A stretch of DNA of 64,000 bases from DASUBN01 sp036000105 (lineage in GTDB: Bacteria; Pseudomonadota; Gammaproteobacteria; Natronospirales; REEB76), in the NCBI GenBank assembly GCA_036000105.1, contig DASYGE010000015.1, positions 1 to 64,000 on the forward strand, written 5' to 3'. The notes under the pieces were generated by a model. The model worked only from the letters and a program-made list of their open reading frames with translations, did not search any database and was not told the origin of the DNA. The stretch's first letter is position 1; each line of letters opens with the position of its first letter. This document shows, piece by piece, positions 43,613-51,633 of the stretch. Made by a program: the position numbers and the translations under genes.

Positions 43613-44788
43613 TCAAGCCACCGGTGTGAGCAGCAGGCGACGGGTGTCCGCCCGTACCTTGCGTTCAGGCAGCGCGGGCTTAAGCCGCTCTATGACTTTC
43701 TCCGAATCCGCCCGGTAGGACGTGAGTTTGCCGCCATACAGGCTCAGGACCCGGGGCCTGCGAGCCGTGTCGCCTTCCAGGATGAGTTCACGGCCGCGCT
43801 CGAAGGGGCGCCCGCTGTCCCTGGGCAGCACCCGCAGGCCTGCGAACGCACCCGTCACCTTGAAGGGCAGCCGCGGGAAATAATGCTGCATGAGGCGTAG
43901 GAGGTATTGTTGCTCGTCCGGTCGCGGCGTGACGGCGCCGGGATCGGCGCCTTCGAACAGGTTCTCGGTGGTGCCGAGCAGACTCATGCCGCGCCAGGGC
44001 ATGAGGAACACGGCCCGGCCGTCTTCCGGCACCTCCATGTAGTAGATGCAGTCGCGGGCGGGGATGTCCAGGAGGAGATGGCAGCCTTGCACCAGATCCA
44101 CCGGGACTTTCGGCGGCGCCGGGCGGATGAGTCCCGCCACCTCAGCCACCCAGGGCCCGGTGGCGTTCACCAGCACCGCGCTCACGCAAGTCTGTTGCTT
44201 GCCGTCTTCCTCATAGACTATCTGCACGTCCATGCTGCTGCGTTCCGCGTCCAGCAGGCGCGTGGGCAGACGCACTTCGCAGCCCAAGCTCACGGCGGAA
44301 TGCAACACCGCCCGGGTGAGGGCCGCGTCGTCGGTCTGGCCATCCTGATATTCGAACACCGCCTGCAGGCCGTCGGTGCTCAAGCCATCGAGCCCGTCCC
44401 ATGCCCGTCGCGGCAGGCTGCGGAAGCTCGCATGTTTGCCCAGACCGGCCAGCAGCGCATACAGGCTCAAGCCCGCCCGCAACTGCCAGGGCCGGCGGCG
44501 GGTCTCGCGGTACACCGGTATGCGGAAGGCCTTCAGGTGCACGAGGTCCGGCGCAAGTCTCAACAGGAGTTCGCGCTCCCTGAGGCATTCCCTCACGAGG
44601 CCGAGTTGCGCCTGCTCGAGATAACGCAGGCCGCCGTGTATCAGTTTGCTGGAACGGCTGGAGGTGGCGCCCGCCACGCTGGCCTGCTCCAGCACGAGAG
44701 TGCGATAGCCCTGAGCGGCCGCGGCCTGGGCGACCCCGGCGCCGTGGATGCCGGCGCCTACGATCACTACGTCATAGCGTTCGCTCAT
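43613..44788 (-). CDS. glpD: FAD-dependent glycerol-3-phosphate dehydrogenase, short form
   Basis: Oxidises glycerol-3-phosphate to dihydroxyacetone phosphate, feeding electrons to quinone. 391 residues from the ATG that overlaps the phosphodiesterase stop (ATGA). The FAD-binding N-terminus VVIVGAGIHGAGVAQAAAAQGY, SRSSKLIHGGLRYLE and the substrate segments (FAGLRVLPRD, LSLYGGKLTSYR) match GlpD. It is about 110 residues shorter than E. coli GlpD (501) because the C-terminal helical domain is missing. The gene pair would use deacylated phospholipids: the phosphodiesterase makes G3P and this enzyme oxidises it. Confidence 0.85.
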   Translation of the reverse strand: MSERYDVVIVGAGIHGAGVAQAAAAQGYRTLVLEQASVAGATSSRSSKLIHGGLRYLEQAQLGLVRECLRERELLLRLAPDLVHLKAFRIPVYRETRRRPWQLRAGLSLYALLAGLGKHASFRSLPRRAWDGLDGLSTDGLQAVFEYQDGQTDDAALTRAVLHSAVSLGCEVRLPTRLLDAERSSMDVQIVYEEDGKQQTCVSAVLVNATGPWVAEVAGLIRPAPPKVPVDLVQGCHLLLDIPARDCIYYMEVPEDGRAVFLMPWRGMSLLGTTENLFEGADPGAVTPRPDEQQYLLRLMQHYFPRLPFKVTGAFAGLRVLPRDSGRPFERGRELILEGDTARRPRVLSLYGGKLTSYRADSEKVIERLKPALPERKVRADTRRLLLTPVA

Positions 44789-45534
44789 GGCTGACCTAAG
44801 GCAGCGATCATCTCGCCGATGGCATCGGTCTCCACCATGTCTGCCCCTGCCTGGGTGAGGCGCACAGCGTAATCCGGTACCTGCACCTGATAGACAACCC
44901 AGCGCCAATCGCCCCTGAAGGCAGCGTAAGCCTCGTCGAACATCCGGTCACCCACGAACAGGTATTCTGGTTTGAATCCATGGGCCGTCGCGGCGGTCGC
45001 CGCACTGGCGTCCTCCAGGGCCCAGCCTACTGGGCCGGCGCCCAAGCTGCGTGCCAGCCTCAGGCAAGGTGCATCGAAGGAGATGATCACGCATTGCGAG
45101 AGTGCAGGCTTTACAGCTTGCATGACTGCGCGCACCACTGTCTCCTGACCGAAGTGTTCCAGGCTCTCCGCCTTTATCTCCACGAAGGCATGCACGTCCG
45201 GCTGGGTCTTCAGCCAGGCGATGAGTTCCACGAGAGGCGTCGGTGGAGTCCCCGCATAACGCTCGCCGAAACGCGCGGCTTCCCCCACGTCCACTCGGGC
45301 GAGCTCGGCGGCGCTCAAGTCCATGATGCGGCGCTTCAAGCCGGCGGTGCGTTCCAGAGAATCGTCGTGGCAGAGGAAAGGCACATGATCCCGGGAGAGC
45401 TGCACGTCGAACTCGAACCAGCGGGCACCGGCAGTCACTGCCGCCTGGATGCCCCGCAGGGTGTTCTCGGGATAGCGGCTGGGGTAGCCGCGATGGGCTA
45501 CCAGGGTGGGGATGGGTCTTGTGCTATTGGCCAT
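44785..45534 (-). CDS. ugpQ: glycerophosphodiester phosphodiesterase
   Basis: Splits glycerophosphodiesters to glycerol-3-phosphate and an alcohol. 249 residues, cytoplasmic (no signal peptide), as UgpQ. The GDPD motifs are present: HRG at 14-16, PENT, the metal-binding Glu41 and Asp43 (WFEFDVQLSRD) and His56 (CHDDSLERT), and VEIKAES further on. It overlaps the GlpD-like gene by 4 bases, so its product passes directly to that enzyme. Confidence 0.9.
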   Translation of the reverse strand: MANSTRPIPTLVAHRGYPSRYPENTLRGIQAAVTAGARWFEFDVQLSRDHVPFLCHDDSLERTAGLKRRIMDLSAAELARVDVGEAARFGERYAGTPPTPLVELIAWLKTQPDVHAFVEIKAESLEHFGQETVVRAVMQAVKPALSQCVIISFDAPCLRLARSLGAGPVGWALEDASAATAATAHGFKPEYLFVGDRMFDEAYAAFRGDWRWVVYQVQVPDYAVRLTQAGADMVETDAIGEMIAALGQP

Positions 45535-45555
45535 GGTCAGGACCGTGGCTGAGGG

Positions 45556-46782
45556 TTATTCGTATCTTAGCGCGTCGATGGGATTTAGTGCTGCAGCTTT
45601 GGCGGCGGGCGTGATACCGAAGATGATGCCGATGGTGGTGGAGAACCCGATGGACACCAGTGCCGCCCACATCGGTACGTGGGCGCCACGGAAAGCGGGG
45701 ACTGCATAGACGATGAGTGAGCCGATGCCATAGCCCAGGATGAGACCGATTATGCCGCCCAGCATGGACAGCGCTACCGCCTCCAGCAGGAACTGCACCA
45801 GGATGTCGCTGCGCCGCGCCCCCAGGCTCTTCAGGATACCGATCTCCCGGGTGCGCTCCGTGACCGACACCAACATGATGTTCATGATGCCGATGCCGCC
45901 CACCAGCAGTGAGACCCCCACGATGCCGCCCAGCACCAGGGTCAACATGTCGAGGATGCTCTTGAAGGAATCGGTGAACTGCGAGGTGGTTTGCACCTTG
46001 AAGTCGTCATCCTGGCCGGGTTTGAGGTCGTGACGCCGGTGCAGTACCTGGCGGATGCGGTCGGCGGTCACGTCCATCTCTGAGGTATCGTTCACCTTCA
46101 GCTCGATCTGGATGTCTTCCTTGTTGGCGCCGCCTATCAGGCTGTGGGCAGTGCCATAGGGGATCAACACGTTGTTATCCTGATCCTGTCCCAGGATCGA
46201 ACCCTGCTTGTGCAAGAGGCCTACGATCTCGAACCACTGGTCACCGATCTGGAAGTATTCTCCCAAGGGGTTGGCCGGCAGATGCAGGTTGTCCACCACG
46301 GTCTGGCCGATCACCGCCACGCGCCGGTGAGTGAGATCATCCGACGGAGTGATGAAACGCCCCTGGTCGGGGTACTGGCTGAACACGGAGGCATAGCCCT
46401 GGGTGACCCCCAGTATCTGCGAGGAGCTGGCCTGGCCCTTGTATTGGATGGCGCTGCCGAACTGGCCGAGCTGCAGCATGGGCGTCACGCCGCTGATGCC
46501 GGGTACCTCGTGCTGGATGGCAAGCATGTCATCGGGGGTGATATAGGCAGTCTTACCCTGCAGCTGTTCCTTGAAAGGCAGGTAGGAGTGCACTGTCAGG
46601 CTGTCGGTGCCGAAACCGGCGAACTGGCTGCTGATGGACTGGCTGAAACCCTGGATCAGGGACACCACCGTCACCACCGCCATGACACCGATGATGATGC
46701 CCAAAGTGGTGAGGAAGCTGCGCAGCTTATGCGCGCGGATTGCGTACATGGCTGAGCGCAGGCTTTCCATGAAGGCGTACAT
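45556..46782 (-). CDS. MacB-type ABC transporter permease (second copy)
   Basis: 408 residues, four membrane segments with a large periplasmic domain after the first (MacB_PCD) and three near the C-terminus (FtsX domain: LLVGGIGIMNIMLVSVTERTREIGILKSLGARRSDILVQFLLEA). It is a clear paralogue of the next gene upstream (46786-48012), which starts 3 bases away; together they probably form a heterodimer with the ATPase at 48005-48730. Mechanotransmission exporters of this class move peptides, lipoproteins or macrolides out of the periplasm. Substrate unknown. Confidence 0.88.
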   Translation of the reverse strand: MYAFMESLRSAMYAIRAHKLRSFLTTLGIIIGVMAVVTVVSLIQGFSQSISSQFAGFGTDSLTVHSYLPFKEQLQGKTAYITPDDMLAIQHEVPGISGVTPMLQLGQFGSAIQYKGQASSSQILGVTQGYASVFSQYPDQGRFITPSDDLTHRRVAVIGQTVVDNLHLPANPLGEYFQIGDQWFEIVGLLHKQGSILGQDQDNNVLIPYGTAHSLIGGANKEDIQIELKVNDTSEMDVTADRIRQVLHRRHDLKPGQDDDFKVQTTSQFTDSFKSILDMLTLVLGGIVGVSLLVGGIGIMNIMLVSVTERTREIGILKSLGARRSDILVQFLLEAVALSMLGGIIGLILGYGIGSLIVYAVPAFRGAHVPMWAALVSIGFSTTIGIIFGITPAAKAAALNPIDALRYE

Positions 46783-46785
46783 GGG

Positions 46786-48012
46786 TCACTCGTACCGCAG
46801 GGCGTCGATGGGGTTGAGGGACGCAGCTTTGGCGGCTGGCGCGATACCGAATACCACGCCCACGGCCATGGAGAAACCCATGGCCAGGGCCACCGCCCAG
46901 AAGGGCACATAGGCGCCCTGGAAGGCCGGCACCAGTTTCACGATCATCAGGCCGATGCCATACCCCAATGCCAGGCCGATGAGCCCACCGAGCAGGGACA
47001 GGCTCACCGCCTCGATGAGGAACTGCAGCAGGATGTCGCCGCGCCGGGCACCCAGGCTCTTGAGTATTCCGATCTCCCGGGTGCGCTCGGTGACCGACAC
47101 CAGCATGATGTTCATGATGCCGATGCCACCCACCAAGAGCGCGATGCTGACGATGCCGCCGAGGATCGCGCTGGCGACGTCGAAGATCTGGTTGATGCTG
47201 TCAGCGAGTTGCGATGCGGTCTGGATCTTGAAGTCGTCGTCCTGCCCTGGCTTCAAGTGATGCTGGCGGCGCAGCACGTTGCCGATGCGACCCGAGATCA
47301 CGTCCAGGTCCTTGATGTCATTGACGTCCATGTCGATCTGGATGTCGGGGTTCTTGGCGCCGCCCAAGAGGCTGCGGGCCGTACCGAAGGGGATATAGAT
47401 ACGGCTATCCTGGTCGAAACCCAGGAACGAACCCAAGGAGTGCAATACCCCGATCACCTTGAACCACTGGCCGTACATCTCGATGAAGCGGCCTTCCGGG
47501 TCATCGCCCAGGTTAAGGTCTTTCACTACACTCGCGCCCACGACGGCGACGCGGCGGTGTGCCAGGTCATCGCCGGGCGTGAGGTAGCGGCCCTGGTCCG
47601 GATAGAACTCGGTGTTCACGGCGTGGGAGTAGGTAGTGCCGGCGATGAGCGAGAAGGTGGACTGACCGTGGTATTCCACCTGGCCGTTCAGGAACGCCAT
47701 GATCAGTACCGGGGTGATGCGGCTGATGCCCGGCACCTCGTGTTGGATGGCGAGCAGGTCGTCGGTGGTGATCTTGGTGGTCTTGCCGGCCAGCTGGTCG
47801 TTGCGGGACAGATAGGATGTGACGAATACCGTATTCGAGCCCATGCCCCTGAAGTTGGCCGAGAGCGCGTAGCTGAAACCCTGCAGCAGCGAGACCACCG
47901 CGATCACCGACATCACACCGATGATGATGCCGAGGGTGGTGAGTATGCTGCGCAGCTTGTGGGCGAAGATCGCCGTCACAGCCGCTCTTAGACTCTCCAG
48001 CAGGTTAGACAC
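46786..48012 (-). CDS. MacB-type ABC transporter permease (first copy)
   Basis: 408 residues from the GTG at 48012, which has GAAGG just upstream and lines up with the paralogue's N-terminus (NLLESLRAAVTAIFAHKLRSILTTLGIIIGVMSVIAVVSL). A GTG at 48027 is an alternative. Layout and motifs are the same as in the downstream copy (VSVTERTREIGILKSLGARRGDILLQFL). It overlaps the ATPase gene by 8 bases, so translation is coupled. Confidence 0.88.
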   Translation of the reverse strand: MSNLLESLRAAVTAIFAHKLRSILTTLGIIIGVMSVIAVVSLLQGFSYALSANFRGMGSNTVFVTSYLSRNDQLAGKTTKITTDDLLAIQHEVPGISRITPVLIMAFLNGQVEYHGQSTFSLIAGTTYSHAVNTEFYPDQGRYLTPGDDLAHRRVAVVGASVVKDLNLGDDPEGRFIEMYGQWFKVIGVLHSLGSFLGFDQDSRIYIPFGTARSLLGGAKNPDIQIDMDVNDIKDLDVISGRIGNVLRRQHHLKPGQDDDFKIQTASQLADSINQIFDVASAILGGIVSIALLVGGIGIMNIMLVSVTERTREIGILKSLGARRGDILLQFLIEAVSLSLLGGLIGLALGYGIGLMIVKLVPAFQGAYVPFWAVALAMGFSMAVGVVFGIAPAAKAASLNPIDALRYE

Positions 48013-48730
48013 GGGCCTTCGCCCCACGCGCCGGTTTCTCCGGGTTCAGGGTGTCGGCGAGGATCTTGCCGTCCTTGATACGGATCACACGCCGGCAGTG
48101 AGCGGCGATGTCCGCGTCATGGGTCACCACGATGATGGTGTTGCCACTCTGGTGGAGCACATCGAACATGGCCATCACGTCCCGGGCTGTGTTGGAATCC
48201 AGGTTACCGGTGGGCTCGTCTGCCAGCAGGATCGAAGGCTTACCCACCAGGGCCCGGGCGATGGCCACCCGCTGGCGCTGGCCGCCGGACAGCTGGTTGG
48301 GCAGATGGTGCAGCCTCTCGCCCAGCCCTACCTGGTTGAGCGCCTCGGTGGCGATGCGTTTGCGCTCGCCATAGGGTATGCCGCGATAGATGAGCGGCTG
48401 CATCACGTTGTGCAGGGCGTCGGAGCGGCCCAGCAGGTTGAAGTTCTGGAAGATGAAACCTATCTCGCGGTTGCGTATACGCGCCAGCGCGTTGTCGTCC
48501 AGCTGGGCCACCGGCGTGCCGTTCAGGATGTATTCGCCTGACGTGGGCTTGTCCAGGCAGCCCACGATGTTCATGAGCGTGGACTTGCCGGAGCCAGAGG
48601 GACCGATGAAGGCCGCGTACTCGTTGCGCGTGATAGCCAGATCGATCCCGTCGAGGGCGTTCAGCACGGCATCGCCCATCACGTAACGCTTGGTGACGGC
48701 GCGCAGCTCCAGGACCGTGTCGCCGCTCAT
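48005..48730 (-). CDS. ABC transporter ATPase (MacB/LolD-like)
   Basis: 241 residues. Walker A GPSGSGKST at 43-51, signature LSGGQRQRVAIARALVGKP, Walker B ILLADEPTGNLDS and VTHDADIAAHCRRVIRIKDGKI are complete. The sequence RAVTKRYVMGDAVLNALDGIDLAI is typical of MacB/LolD-type ATPases on a separate chain. It overlaps the adaptor gene (ATGA) and the first permease gene. It powers the two tandem permeases. Confidence 0.93.
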   Translation of the reverse strand: MSGDTVLELRAVTKRYVMGDAVLNALDGIDLAITRNEYAAFIGPSGSGKSTLMNIVGCLDKPTSGEYILNGTPVAQLDDNALARIRNREIGFIFQNFNLLGRSDALHNVMQPLIYRGIPYGERKRIATEALNQVGLGERLHHLPNQLSGGQRQRVAIARALVGKPSILLADEPTGNLDSNTARDVMAMFDVLHQSGNTIIVVTHDADIAAHCRRVIRIKDGKILADTLNPEKPARGAKARV

Positions 48731-49962
48731 GAGGGCTGCTTGGCGTCGCCCTTGGTGGCGGCGGCAGGGGCGGCCGTCACCGAGGCCCCATCCGCGAGGT
48801 GATGCAGCGTCTGGTAGGAACCGCTCACCACCGCGTCTCCGGCTTTCACACCGGAGGTCAGCGCCTGGTAGGTGTCGCTGGAGACGCCGGTGACCACCGG
48901 TGTCTTGTGGGCCTTGCCGTCTTCCACCAGGAAGACGTAGGCACCGGAGGTGGGCTCCAGGCTCTTGGAGCTGGGATCGGCCTCATACAGGATGGCCTGT
49001 ACCGGGACCGAGAGGGTGTCGGGGGTGCTCTGGGTGAAGATCTCGGCGCGGGCGCTCATGCCGGGTTTCAGCACCGCGATGTCCTTGTCGCCGATGGCGA
49101 TCTTGACCTCGAAGGTGCGGCCCTGGCTCGCGCTTGCGGTGGTGCTGTTGCTGGTGTCGGTCACTGACGAGGCCACGAACTGCACCTTGCCGTGCAGGGT
49201 GCGGTCCGGGAACGAGATCGCGTCGATGTTGGCGTCCTCGCCCAGCTTCACGTTGGCGATATCGGCTTCGTCCACCTGCACGTCGGCGAGTACCTCGGAA
49301 GGGTCGGCGATGTCCATGAGCGTCGAGCCGGCGATGTTGGTGCCGGTGATCACCGTCTCGCCCACCTTTACCGGCAGGCTGGTGATCATGCCGTCGAGAG
49401 GTGAGACGATCACGGTCTTGCTTAAGTTCTGCTGCGACTGGGTCAGTTCCGCCTGGGCGATCTCCAGTTCCTGTTCACGGTTCTGCATCTCCGTATCGGC
49501 CAGGTCCAGCTGGTTCTTCAGGTTATCGAAGCTGTTGGCATCCACCAGGTGCTGTTTGTAGAGCGCCTGCTGACGTGCGTATTGCTGTTCGAGGTTCGCT
49601 ACCGTTAGCTTCTGGCTCTGGATGGCGATCTCGGCCTGTTGCACCGCTGCCTGCTGCTGCGCCACCTGGGCCTGGAACAGTTCCGGATCGAGGCGCAGCA
49701 CCACCTGGCCTTTGCGCACGCGCTGACCTTCCACCACCGGGATCGCGCTGATCTTGCCGATCACTTCGGGCTTGAGTTCCACCGGGTCCTTGTACTGCAA
49801 TTCGCCGGACGCCAGGATGGAGCTGCGGATGGTGCGGGCTTCGACCTTGGAGATCTCCACCTGGGTGCCGCTGTCGCGCCGGCCGAGCTTCGCGATGAGC
49901 ACCAACAACACCAGACCCCCGATGACTGCGAGTGTGATGATGAGTTTGCGTTGCTTCGTCAT
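48727..49962 (-). CDS. MacA-like periplasmic adaptor (HlyD/RND family)
   Basis: 411 residues with an N-terminal membrane anchor (LIITLAVIGGLVLLVLIAKLG), a lipoyl half (SGELQYKDPVELKPEVIGKISAIPVVEGQRVRKGQVVLRLDP), a long coiled-coil hairpin (about 95-190, rich in Gln and Glu) and the second lipoyl half (VIVSPLDGMITSLPVKVGETV). Beta-barrel and membrane-proximal domains follow. It links the ABC pump to an outer-membrane channel, probably TolC, which is not in the window. It is the second gene of a five-gene unit after the Yip1 protein. Confidence 0.92.
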   Translation of the reverse strand: MTKQRKLIITLAVIGGLVLLVLIAKLGRRDSGTQVEISKVEARTIRSSILASGELQYKDPVELKPEVIGKISAIPVVEGQRVRKGQVVLRLDPELFQAQVAQQQAAVQQAEIAIQSQKLTVANLEQQYARQQALYKQHLVDANSFDNLKNQLDLADTEMQNREQELEIAQAELTQSQQNLSKTVIVSPLDGMITSLPVKVGETVITGTNIAGSTLMDIADPSEVLADVQVDEADIANVKLGEDANIDAISFPDRTLHGKVQFVASSVTDTSNSTTASASQGRTFEVKIAIGDKDIAVLKPGMSARAEIFTQSTPDTLSVPVQAILYEADPSSKSLEPTSGAYVFLVEDGKAHKTPVVTGVSSDTYQALTSGVKAGDAVVSGSYQTLHHLADGASVTAAPAAATKGDAKQPS

Positions 49963-49966
49963 GGGT

Positions 49967-50674
49967 TTATATCAGGGCCTTGGCGATGAATAGTGCATAC
50001 ATGATCGCGTAGGGCGCGAGCACCACCACCGCGGCCTGCTTCATGTTCTTGCCCGTCCAGGCGGACAGCCCGATGATCATCAGTACCCAGGACCAGATGG
50101 TGGTGATGCGCAGCGAGGAGGCGATGAACTGGCCGTTATGCGCATAGGGCACATGGAACAGCAGGGTGTTCAGGGACGTGATGTCTATGTCTACCGGGCT
50201 GATCTGCCGGGAGCTGGTGGACAGCATGTACGCAGCGCTCGCGGCCAGGCCCAGGATGCCGGGCAGGGACGTCCAGCTGATGAAGTTCAGCCAGCTGCCG
50301 AAGCTCTGCTGGGCGTAGCCGCCGACTTTCGCCACGAAGAAGAAATACAGGGCCTGCGCCAGGTACCAGACGGTCACGCCTATCAGGCTGCCCGCCAGCC
50401 CGAAGAAGGTCATGCTGCCGGTGCTGAAGCGGTTATGGGCGTCGCGCAGCTGATCGGCAGTCATGTTCGCCGCGCTGTCGGCCAGGGACTGGTCCGCGAA
50501 CCAGGAGACGTCCACCCGCGTCGCGTACCAGACCTGGAAGAGGCAGCTCAGCCCCACCACCAGGAGCAGCGGCAGCCAGAGCCAGGCCACGTGGCCGCGT
50601 ACACCGTCCAGAGTCTTCCTGGGTTCGAAGAATATGTTGAGCAGGGAGCCGAAAGCGGAGGCTTGGGTGGTCAT
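49967..50674 (-). CDS. Yip1-domain membrane protein
   Basis: 235 residues from the ATG at 50674 (GGGGAAAT 3 bases upstream). Five membrane segments (WLPLLLVVGLSCLFQVW, FFGLAGSLIGVTVWYLAQALYFFFVAKVGG, LPGILGLAASAAYML, IWSWVLMIIGLSAWTG, AAVVVLAPYAIMYALFIAKALI) and a starting motif NIFFEPRKTLDGVR common in bacterial Yip1 proteins. It lies 4 bases before the MacA-like gene and is probably part of the export unit; its role there is unknown. Confidence 0.78.
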   Translation of the reverse strand: MTTQASAFGSLLNIFFEPRKTLDGVRGHVAWLWLPLLLVVGLSCLFQVWYATRVDVSWFADQSLADSAANMTADQLRDAHNRFSTGSMTFFGLAGSLIGVTVWYLAQALYFFFVAKVGGYAQQSFGSWLNFISWTSLPGILGLAASAAYMLSTSSRQISPVDIDITSLNTLLFHVPYAHNGQFIASSLRITTIWSWVLMIIGLSAWTGKNMKQAAVVVLAPYAIMYALFIAKALI

Positions 50675-50851
50675 GGATTTCCCCGGTTCATGGTTTTGTT
50701 TCGCCACGCAGACCGGCATATCCATGCCGGTTTTATCTGTATTCGACTATGGACCCGCCCCGGCGTCTTGGGTTCAACCGGAGCCGCCACGACATGATAG
50801 GTAGATGCTTGGGGAGCCGCTAGTGACGCATGTCATGGGTTTTGTATGCAC

Positions 50852-50892
50852 AAAAAAGCCCATGCCCGGCTTTTTCAGGCCGGGGCATGGGC
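50852..50892 (-). terminator. terminator of the RRM protein gene
   Basis: On the minus strand GCCCATGCCCCGG and CCGGGCATGGGC pair around a loop of about 10 bases, followed by six T residues, 36 bases after the stop. Confidence 0.85.
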
Positions 50893-50927
50893 ATTCAAGT
50901 CAGCTGGAAACGTTCGGTGCTGACGGA

Positions 50928-51248
50928 TTACCAGCGGCCGCGGCCACCGCCGCCACCACCACCACCGCCGCCACCACCACCGCCGCCACCACCGCCACCA
51001 CCGGCCTGACGCGGCTGCGCTTCATTGACGCGCAGCGGGCGGCCGCCCATGTCCTTGCCGTTCAGATCGCGGATCGCGGCCTGAGCGGAGGACTGGTCCA
51101 TTTCCACGAAGCCGAAGCCGCGGGGGCGGCCGGTTTCGCGGTCAGAGATCAGCTTCACCGAGTGCACGGCGCCGAACTGCTCGAACTTCTGGCGGATTTC
51201 ATCTTCGTTGGCAGAAAAAGGCAGATTGCCGACATAAATAGACGTCAT
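50928..51248 (-). CDS. RNA-recognition-motif protein with poly-glycine tail
   Basis: 106 residues: one RRM (1-78) with RNP2 IYVGNLP (4-10) and RNP1 RGFGFVEM (43-50), then a run of 20 glycines (83-102) and the end RGRW. Bacterial RRM proteins bind single-stranded RNA and are often cold-induced. The glycine tract is coded by alternating GGT/GGC codons, a simple-sequence stretch likely to vary in length. AAGAGAGT lies upstream of the ATG. It is a single-gene unit with its own terminator. Confidence 0.9.
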   Translation of the reverse strand: MTSIYVGNLPFSANEDEIRQKFEQFGAVHSVKLISDRETGRPRGFGFVEMDQSSAQAAIRDLNGKDMGGRPLRVNEAQPRQAGGGGGGGGGGGGGGGGGGGGRGRW

Positions 51249-51633
51249 ACGATTGATACTCTCTTAACAAATCACTGGGAACAACCCACGGGGCGGGTAT
51301 TAATCGCCGGTCGTGGTTTACCTACGGCTTGATCTCCGGGTCCAAAGTCCGCCTTGCGGCGTCTGGAAGCGGGGAGGCCGTTTATTGTTCGTACTTATCA
51401 GGCATCCCCCGGCGTGACAGCAGGTCATCCCCGTGAACGTCGGCAAAGATATGTTGACAGGCCCGAACGGCGGGAGAGCTTACGCCTCTTGTCTACCCCT
51501 GTCTATCGCCCGGAACCCCTTGTAAGGACTGAAAAAATCGCTGCTTTGCGGCCTGCTTTTCCGGTAGTTTGTCGGTATAATTCGCCGTTTTTCCCGGCCC
51601 CCTTAACCTCTGCCCACCGTCCGGATCCAGCCT
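51249..51633. other. 385-base divergent intergenic region (RRM gene / typA)
   Basis: It holds leaders for two divergent genes. A TATAAT at 51576-51581 lies 52 bases before the typA GTG, with only a weak -35. I find no convincing promoter for the RRM gene, no RNA gene and no conserved open frame. Confidence 0.4.
51576..51581 (+). promoter_or_regulatory. candidate typA promoter -10 element
   Basis: Perfect TATAAT 52 bases upstream of the typA start. The -35 position (CTGCTT or TGCTTT at 16-17 bases) is a poor match. Confidence 0.4.

Noticed and set aside
50940..51003. Short tandem repeats resembling a CRISPR or satellite array
   Set aside because: They are the GGT/GGC codons of the RRM protein's glycine tail; there are no spacers.
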